Assembly: GCF_030283205.1 (NCBI RefSeq)
Contig: NZ_JASNWF010000004.1
Location: 248,001-312,000 of the forward strand
Length of the DNA stretch: 64,000 nt
Source of the DNA: Actinomadura opuntiae
Lineage (GTDB): Bacteria; Actinomycetota; Actinomycetes; Streptosporangiales; Streptosporangiaceae
Direction of reading: 5' to 3'
Shown: positions 59,140 through 64,000 of the stretch, in pieces
Position numbering within the stretch: position 1 is the first letter of the stretch
Layout of the letters: every line of letters starts with the position of its first letter
Program-made: the position numbers and the translations under genes
The notes under the pieces: generated by a model
Databases searched by the model: none
Told to the model about the DNA's origin: nothing
What the model saw: only the letters and a program-made list of their open reading frames with translations

Positions 59140-60431
59140 TGGCGCTCACCGGACGCCTGGGGCTGCTGGCGCTGCTCGGCGCGGTCGCGCCGATCCTGCT
59201 GCCGAGCTGGCGGACGCTGTTCGCGATCTGGGGCGTCCTGCTGCTCGGCGTCGTGGCGGACCTCGCGCTGGCCGGCAACGTGCGGGCGCTGCGGTTCCAC
59301 AGGTCGGGCGACACCGCCGTCCGCCTCGGCGAGACGGCCCAAGTGACGCTCGTCGTGGAGAACCTCGGCCGGCGCCGGCTCAAGGCGCGGCTGCGGGACG
59401 TGTGGCCGCCCAGTGCCGCCGCCACGCCCCGGATGGTGCACGTGGACGTTCCGGCCGGGGAGCGCCGCCGCGTGGACATGACCCTGACGCCGACCCGGCG
59501 CGGCGACCGGCGCGCCGTCACCGTCGTGGTGCGCTCGGTGGGCCCCTTGGGGCTGGCCGCCAGGCAGCTGTCGCGGTCGGCGCCCTGGACCGTGCGGGCG
59601 CTGCCCGCGTTCCCGTCCCGCCGCCATCTGCCCGCGAAGCTGGCGCGCCTGCGGGAGCTGACCGGCGCGCACGTCGCGCTCATCCGCGGCCAGGGCACCG
59701 AGTTCGACTCCCTGCGCGAGTATGTCGACGGCGACGACGTCCGCTCCATCGACTGGCGGGCCACCGCCCGGCGCGCGGACGTGGTGGTCCGGACGTGGCG
59801 TCCCGAACGCGACCGGAGGATCTATCTGGTGCTCGACACCGGCCGCACGTCGGCGGGCCGTGTCGGGGACATCCCGCGGCTGGACTGCTCCATGGACGCG
59901 GCGCTCCTGCTGGGCGCCCTGGCGTCCCGGGCCGGCGACCGGGTCGACCTCCTCGCCTACGACCGGCGCGTCCGTACGCGCGTCGAGGGCGCGTCCCGGA
60001 CCGACCTGCTGCCCGCGATGGTGCACGCGATGGCCCCGCTGGAGCCGGAGCTGCTGGAGTTCGACGCGGCGGGGATGGTGTCGACGCTGATGGCGCGCGT
60101 CCGGCAGCGCTGCCTGGTCGTGCTGCTGACCGAGCTGAACACCGCCGCGATCGAGGAGGGGCTGCTGCCGCTCCTGCCGCTGCTGACGGCCCGCCACCTC
60201 GTCATGATCGCCGCCGTCGCCGACCCGCGGGTCGGCGAGATGGCCGACGGCCGCGGCGATCTCGCGGCGGTGTACGACGCGGCCGCCGCCGAGCGGGCCC
60301 GGGCCGAGCGGCGCCGCCTCACCGCCGAGCTCCGCAAGCACGGGGTCGAGGTCGTCGACGCGCCGCCTCAGGACATCGCTCCGGCGCTCGCGGACGCCTA
60401 CCTCGCGCTCAAGGCCGCCGGACGTCTCTGA
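59139..60431 (+). CDS. DUF58 protein (von Willebrand-like MoxR partner)
   Basis: The 430-residue protein has two N-terminal membrane helices (about 4-21 and 26-44), a beta-rich part and the DUF58 signature GTEFDSLREYVDGDDVRSIDW, with a von Willebrand A-like end (IYLVLDTGRTS). The ATG overlaps the moxR stop by one base. The pair is a classic MoxR-DUF58 couple. The next gene is on the opposite strand. Confidence 0.92.
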
Positions 60432-60559
60432 ACGGCTCAGCGGCGCTCTCAGAAGCGCCTGGACGGACACAGGTCGCAGCAGCCCACCCGCCTCGACAGG
60501 CGCGGGTGCCGTTTGATGGGGGTTCGCCGGAAATGCCGTCCGACGTGCGGGTCCTTCGC

Positions 60560-61555
60560 TCAGCCGGCGACCGGGACGAGGTCCGGGCGCAGCTCCGCGT
60601 CGCCGGTCTCGCCCCGGCGGGTGGCGCGGCGCCCGAGCACGATCACGTAGCTGAGGAACGCCGTCTCCGCGACCACGCCGATCGCGATGCGCAGCCAGGT
60701 GATGTGCACCCAGCCGGTGACGAAGCCCTCGATGAGCCCGGACACCAGCAGCACGCCGACGAGGCCGATGGCGATGCTGATGGCGGCGCGGCCCTCCTCC
60801 GCGAGCGCCTGGCCGCGGCGGCGGCGCCCGGGGTCCACGACCGTCCAGCCGAGCTTCAGTCCCCCCGCGCACGCGAGATACACCGCGGTCAGCTCCAGCA
60901 GGCCGTGCGGCAGGATCAGCCCGAAGAACACGTCGCCCTTGCCGTAGGCGAACATCAGCCCGCCGGTGACACCGAGATTGATCTGGTTCATCAGCAGCAC
61001 GTAGACCGTCGGGATGCCCAGCAGGATGCCGAAGATGAGCGCCACCGCCGACACCCAGGCGTTGTTCGTCCATACCTGGAACGCGAACGACGACGCCGAA
61101 TGCTCGGTGTAGTAGTTCGCGAAGTCATGCTCGACCAGGTCGCGGATCTCGTTGGGCGTGCCGATGCTCGACTGCACGTGCGGGCTGTGCACGACCCAGA
61201 TCGCCAGGGCCAGCGCGAGCAGGTTGCCGAGGACCGCGTTCCCCAGCCACCACCACCGCATCCTGTAGGCGGCCGCCGGGAACGACACCGTCGCGAACCT
61301 GGTGACGTCGCGCCACATCGGTGCCTGCGCGCCCGCCACCGCGGCCCGGCCCCGCGCCACGAGCGACGACAACCGCCCCACGAGGTCCGGGTCCGGCGAA
61401 CTCGATCGCACGACCGACAGGTGCGTGGCCGTCCGCTGGTAGAGCTCGACCAGTTCGTCGGCCTCCGCGCCGGTCAGCCTGCGGCCGCGGTTGATGAGGT
61501 GCTCCAGCCGTTGCCAGTCGGCGTTGTGCGCGGCCACATAGGCGTCGACGTCCAC
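60560..61555 (-). CDS. SpoIIM-family membrane protein (stage II sporulation protein M-like)
   Basis: The 331-residue protein has a cytoplasmic head (DVDAYVAAHNADWQRLEHLINRG...) and about five or six membrane segments with the family motif LIFGILLGIPTVYVLLMNQ and ILPHGLLELTAVYLACAGG. In Bacillus SpoIIM forms part of the engulfment machinery; actinobacterial copies next to RDD and MoxR genes have no known role. It is divergent from the RDD gene (71 bp), with which it may share regulation. Confidence 0.9.
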   Translation of the reverse strand: MDVDAYVAAHNADWQRLEHLINRGRRLTGAEADELVELYQRTATHLSVVRSSSPDPDLVGRLSSLVARGRAAVAGAQAPMWRDVTRFATVSFPAAAYRMRWWWLGNAVLGNLLALALAIWVVHSPHVQSSIGTPNEIRDLVEHDFANYYTEHSASSFAFQVWTNNAWVSAVALIFGILLGIPTVYVLLMNQINLGVTGGLMFAYGKGDVFFGLILPHGLLELTAVYLACAGGLKLGWTVVDPGRRRRGQALAEEGRAAISIAIGLVGVLLVSGLIEGFVTGWVHITWLRIAIGVVAETAFLSYVIVLGRRATRRGETGDAELRPDLVPVAG

Positions 61556-61626
61556 CCGGGGAGACTAACGCCTCGGCCCGCGAAGACGGCAAAATGGACC
61601 GGCCCCCGGCATTGGAGGAACAGGAC

Positions 61627-62694
61627 ATGGCCGAACTCGTCACCGGCGAGGCCGTCGCGCTCGACATCCGGGTCGCGCGCCTGGCCAGCCGGGGCTGTGC
61701 CCTGCTGCTGGATCTGCTGATCCAGCTCATCCTGCTGAACCTCGCCATCTACGTGACGGGCCTGACGGCCCTGGTGGCGGACGAGGCGTGGACGATCGGG
61801 CTGTCGCTGATCGCCGTCGTCGCCGTGATGGTCGGCTACCCGTGCGCGTTCGAGACGCTGTCGCGCGGGCGCACGCTGGGCAAGATGGCCGTCGGGATCA
61901 GGGTCGTGGCCGACGACGGGGGCCCGATCAGGTTCCGGCAGGCGCTCGTGCGCGCACTGGCCGGCTTCCTGGAGTTCTGGACCCTCTACGGGGCGCCCGC
62001 CCTGATCACCTCGTTCTGCAACCGGCGCGGGAAGCGGCTGGGCGACCTGTTCGCCGGGACGATCGTCATCCAGGAGCGCAACCCCGCGTCCGGCCGTCTC
62101 GGCCCCGTCGCGGTCATGCCGCCGCAGCTCGCCTGGTGGGGGCAGTCGCTGGAGCTGTCGATGCTGTCGGACGAGCTGGCGATGACGGCCCGCCAGTACC
62201 TGGCGCGCTTCTGGGAGCTGCTGCCGGAAGCGCGCGACTCGCTGGGGCAGCGCATCGCGGCGCAGGTCGTGGAGGTGGTCAGCCCGCCGCCGCCTGCGGG
62301 GGTCCGCCCCGAGATCCTGCTGTCCGCCGTGCTCGCCGAGCGCCGCCGCCGGGAGGAATGGCGGCTCGCCGAGCGCCGCGCCCGCCGCCTGCGCCGCACC
62401 GGGCAGGCGAACTGGGCGCAGGGCCCCGCTCCCGTCCCGGTGCCGGCGATGACCATGGCCGGTACAGGCCAGGCTCCTCCGCCCGGATGGCAGGGACCGC
62501 CTCCCGGTGCTCCGCTGCCCGGCCCTTACGCGCCGGTCCCACAGCCGACCGGCGCCTACCCCACCGGCGGCTACCCCACCGGCGCCTATCCGATGGGCCC
62601 GAATCCCGGCGGCCCGTACGCTCCCGGCCCGTACCCGGCGCAGGGCGTGCCTCCGGCCCCGTACCCGCCCGGGGGGATGCAGCCGGGCCGGTAA
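61627..62694 (+). CDS. RDD-family membrane protein with Pro/Gly/Tyr repeat tail
   Basis: The 355-residue protein has an RDD domain with DIRVARLASRGCALLLDLLIQ, four likely helices (to about residue 140) and a long cytoplasmic tail. The last 70 residues are a Pro/Gly/Tyr repeat (YPTGGYPTGAYPMG) that is likely disordered. ATG 61627 lies behind GGAGG. RDD proteins are proposed transporters. Divergence from spoIIM and proximity to the MoxR operon support a shared membrane module. Confidence 0.9.
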   Translation: MAELVTGEAVALDIRVARLASRGCALLLDLLIQLILLNLAIYVTGLTALVADEAWTIGLSLIAVVAVMVGYPCAFETLSRGRTLGKMAVGIRVVADDGGPIRFRQALVRALAGFLEFWTLYGAPALITSFCNRRGKRLGDLFAGTIVIQERNPASGRLGPVAVMPPQLAWWGQSLELSMLSDELAMTARQYLARFWELLPEARDSLGQRIAAQVVEVVSPPPPAGVRPEILLSAVLAERRRREEWRLAERRARRLRRTGQANWAQGPAPVPVPAMTMAGTGQAPPPGWQGPPPGAPLPGPYAPVPQPTGAYPTGGYPTGAYPMGPNPGGPYAPGPYPAQGVPPAPYPPGGMQPGR

Positions 62695-62863
62695 CGAGCG
62701 TCGCAGCGCCCGGTCGTTCCAGGCGCCCCGTCCGACCAGCACCGAGACCGGCGTTTTGTCAGCAAGCGCCGTAACCCGGCGTGCTTGTTGTGCATTTCTC
62801 CGACTTCCCCGGCTCCCTCCCGCCTCCTAATATCCGAACAAATTTCACGTTCAGGAGGCGGGG

Positions 62864-64000
62864 ATGCGCGTCCGCACTACTCTCGGCCGGATCACCCTCA
62901 TCACTGCCTTCACCCTCGCCGGAGCCGCCGCCACCGCGGTCGACGCCCCTGCGCGCGCGGGCACCGCACCGCTCCCCACGATCACCGACGACCAGGGCCG
63001 GACGCTCATCCTGCACGGGCTCAACACCGCGAGCAGCGCCAAAGGCCCCAGCGGCCTGCCCTGGATCGGCAAGGACGATGTCGTCCGCGAGGCCCGCGAT
63101 ATGGGCACCGACTCCGTCCGGTACCTGATCCAGTGGAAGAACGTCGAACCCGAGCCCGGCCAGTACGACGACGCCTATCTCGACGACGTCGCCGAACGTG
63201 TGGCCTGGTACCGGGAACAGGGCATCCACGTCGTCCTGGACATGCACCAGGACATCTACGGCCCCGCCGCGTGCACTGGTGCCGGTAACGGCGCCCCGGC
63301 GTGGGCCACCTTCACCGACGGCCTGCCCTGCACACCGCAGGACCCGTGGGTGCTCACCTACCTGCAGCCCGCCGTCCTACGTGCGTACGACAACTTCTGG
63401 AACAACACCGGCAAGCACCCGGAGCTGATGGAACGGTACGCGGCGATGTGGCAGCACGTCGCGCAGCGCTTCGCCGGCGACCCCGCCGTCCTGGGCTACG
63501 ACCTGATGAACGAGCCGTTCGGCGGGACCAGGCAGTTCGGGTTCTTCGAAGGCCCCATCCTCACCCCCTTCTACCAGCGCGTCGTCAACGCCATTCGAAA
63601 GGTCGACACGGACAACTGGGTGTTCGTGGAGCCGCAGGCGCTCGGGTCCAACGAGGGCGCCGAATCGTCCATCGGCGTGGTCAAGGATCCGCGTCCCGGC
63701 ACGCCGCGCATCGTTCTGGCTCCGCACTTCTATCCGGGCGGCGTGGACCTCGGCGGCTCCTATGACGGCGCTACGAAACTGCTCGTGCAGGCGCAGTTCG
63801 CCTTGTGGAAGCGCAACATGCCCGCTGCGGCGCGTCGCCTGAACGCCCCGATGTGGCTGGGAGAAGTGGGCGGGATGGGGCAGGAGGCCCCGGGAGCGGC
63901 GGACTTCACCGGGGACTGGCTCTCCATGGCGGACGACCTCGGCATCGGCTGGGCCTACTGGTCCAACGATCCCGGCTCGTCCGGCGTGACCGACGGCAAT
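62864..64000 (+). CDS. Secreted GH5 glycosidase, endoglycoceramidase-like, partial at the 3' end
   Basis: The first 379 residues are visible. A signal peptide (MRVRTTLGRITLITAFTLAG, cut near residue 32) is followed by the TIM barrel: LHGLNTASSAKG, VLDMHQDIYG, the acid/base Glu217 in YDLMNEPFGG and the nucleophile Glu334 in MWLGEVGG. HQDIYG and NEPFGG are typical of GH5_28 endoglycoceramidases, which cleave glycan from ceramide; other beta-glycosides are possible. AGGAGG stands six bases before the ATG. The C-terminus lies outside the window. Confidence 0.9.
   Translation, partial: MRVRTTLGRITLITAFTLAGAAATAVDAPARAGTAPLPTITDDQGRTLILHGLNTASSAKGPSGLPWIGKDDVVREARDMGTDSVRYLIQWKNVEPEPGQYDDAYLDDVAERVAWYREQGIHVVLDMHQDIYGPAACTGAGNGAPAWATFTDGLPCTPQDPWVLTYLQPAVLRAYDNFWNNTGKHPELMERYAAMWQHVAQRFAGDPAVLGYDLMNEPFGGTRQFGFFEGPILTPFYQRVVNAIRKVDTDNWVFVEPQALGSNEGAESSIGVVKDPRPGTPRIVLAPHFYPGGVDLGGSYDGATKLLVQAQFALWKRNMPAAARRLNAPMWLGEVGGMGQEAPGAADFTGDWLSMADDLGIGWAYWSNDPGSSGVTDGN

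Noticed and set aside
60480-60520. Hairpin between the DUF58 and spoIIM genes as a terminator
   Set aside because: The stem (CACCCG..CCT with AGG..CGGGTG) has a bulge and no U-tract, so it is too weak to list.

Overview
The window is chromosomal DNA of a very high-GC actinobacterium. The mtrA-mtrB-lpqB operon, a long hibernation factor, a DasR-type regulator with dre-like operators, a WhiJ-like XRE/DUF397 cluster and an Rv3235-family gene beside secA point to the Streptosporangiales/Thermomonosporaceae (for example Actinomadura). The genus is an inference. I see no insertion sequence, phage, tRNA, rRNA or CRISPR array. The window cuts ftsX at the left edge and a secreted GH5 gene at the right edge.

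Layout. 1-6.4 kb: ftsX (partial) and ftsE, a 61-residue zinc-ribbon membrane protein, and prfB surrounded by three paralogous lipoproteins; prfB ends in a 14-bp tandem array. 6.4-18.3 kb: a giant NAD-glutamate dehydrogenase, a membrane Ser/Thr kinase, acetoacetyl-CoA synthetase, a HAD protein lacking the nucleophile Asp, and pruA. 18.4-20.8 kb: an XRE regulator with three tandem DUF397 genes, a divergent HATPase and a 64-residue protein. 20.9-23.4 kb: DUF6912, a HAD hydrolase and an acyl-CoA dehydrogenase.

23.5-41.2 kb is a cell-wall amino-sugar region. MurQ and MurR are divergent from a BadF-type amino-sugar kinase, followed by a class A penicillin-binding protein, a NagZ-type lipoprotein and another lipoprotein. 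Next comes a seven-gene minus-strand operon (nagA, SIS-type deaminase candidate, IIB, IIA, HAD hydrolase, HPr, EI), divergent from a PTS IIC gene, then dasR and a second IIC. NagZ could release GlcNAc and anhydroMurNAc, the kinase and MurQ could make GlcNAc-6-P, the PTS could import GlcNAc, and NagA plus the SIS enzyme could feed glycolysis. DasR could control the PTS part through two long palindromes.

41.5-54.7 kb is conserved housekeeping: Rv3235-like gene, secA, an HGxxPAAW protein, a YcaQ-type DNA glycosylase, a NarL response regulator, hpf, comF and lpqB-mtrB-mtrA. 55.1-62.7 kb holds a co-directional MoxR/DUF58 operon with membrane partners (DUF4129, DUF4350), then SpoIIM and RDD proteins. 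The window ends in a secreted endoglycoceramidase-like enzyme.
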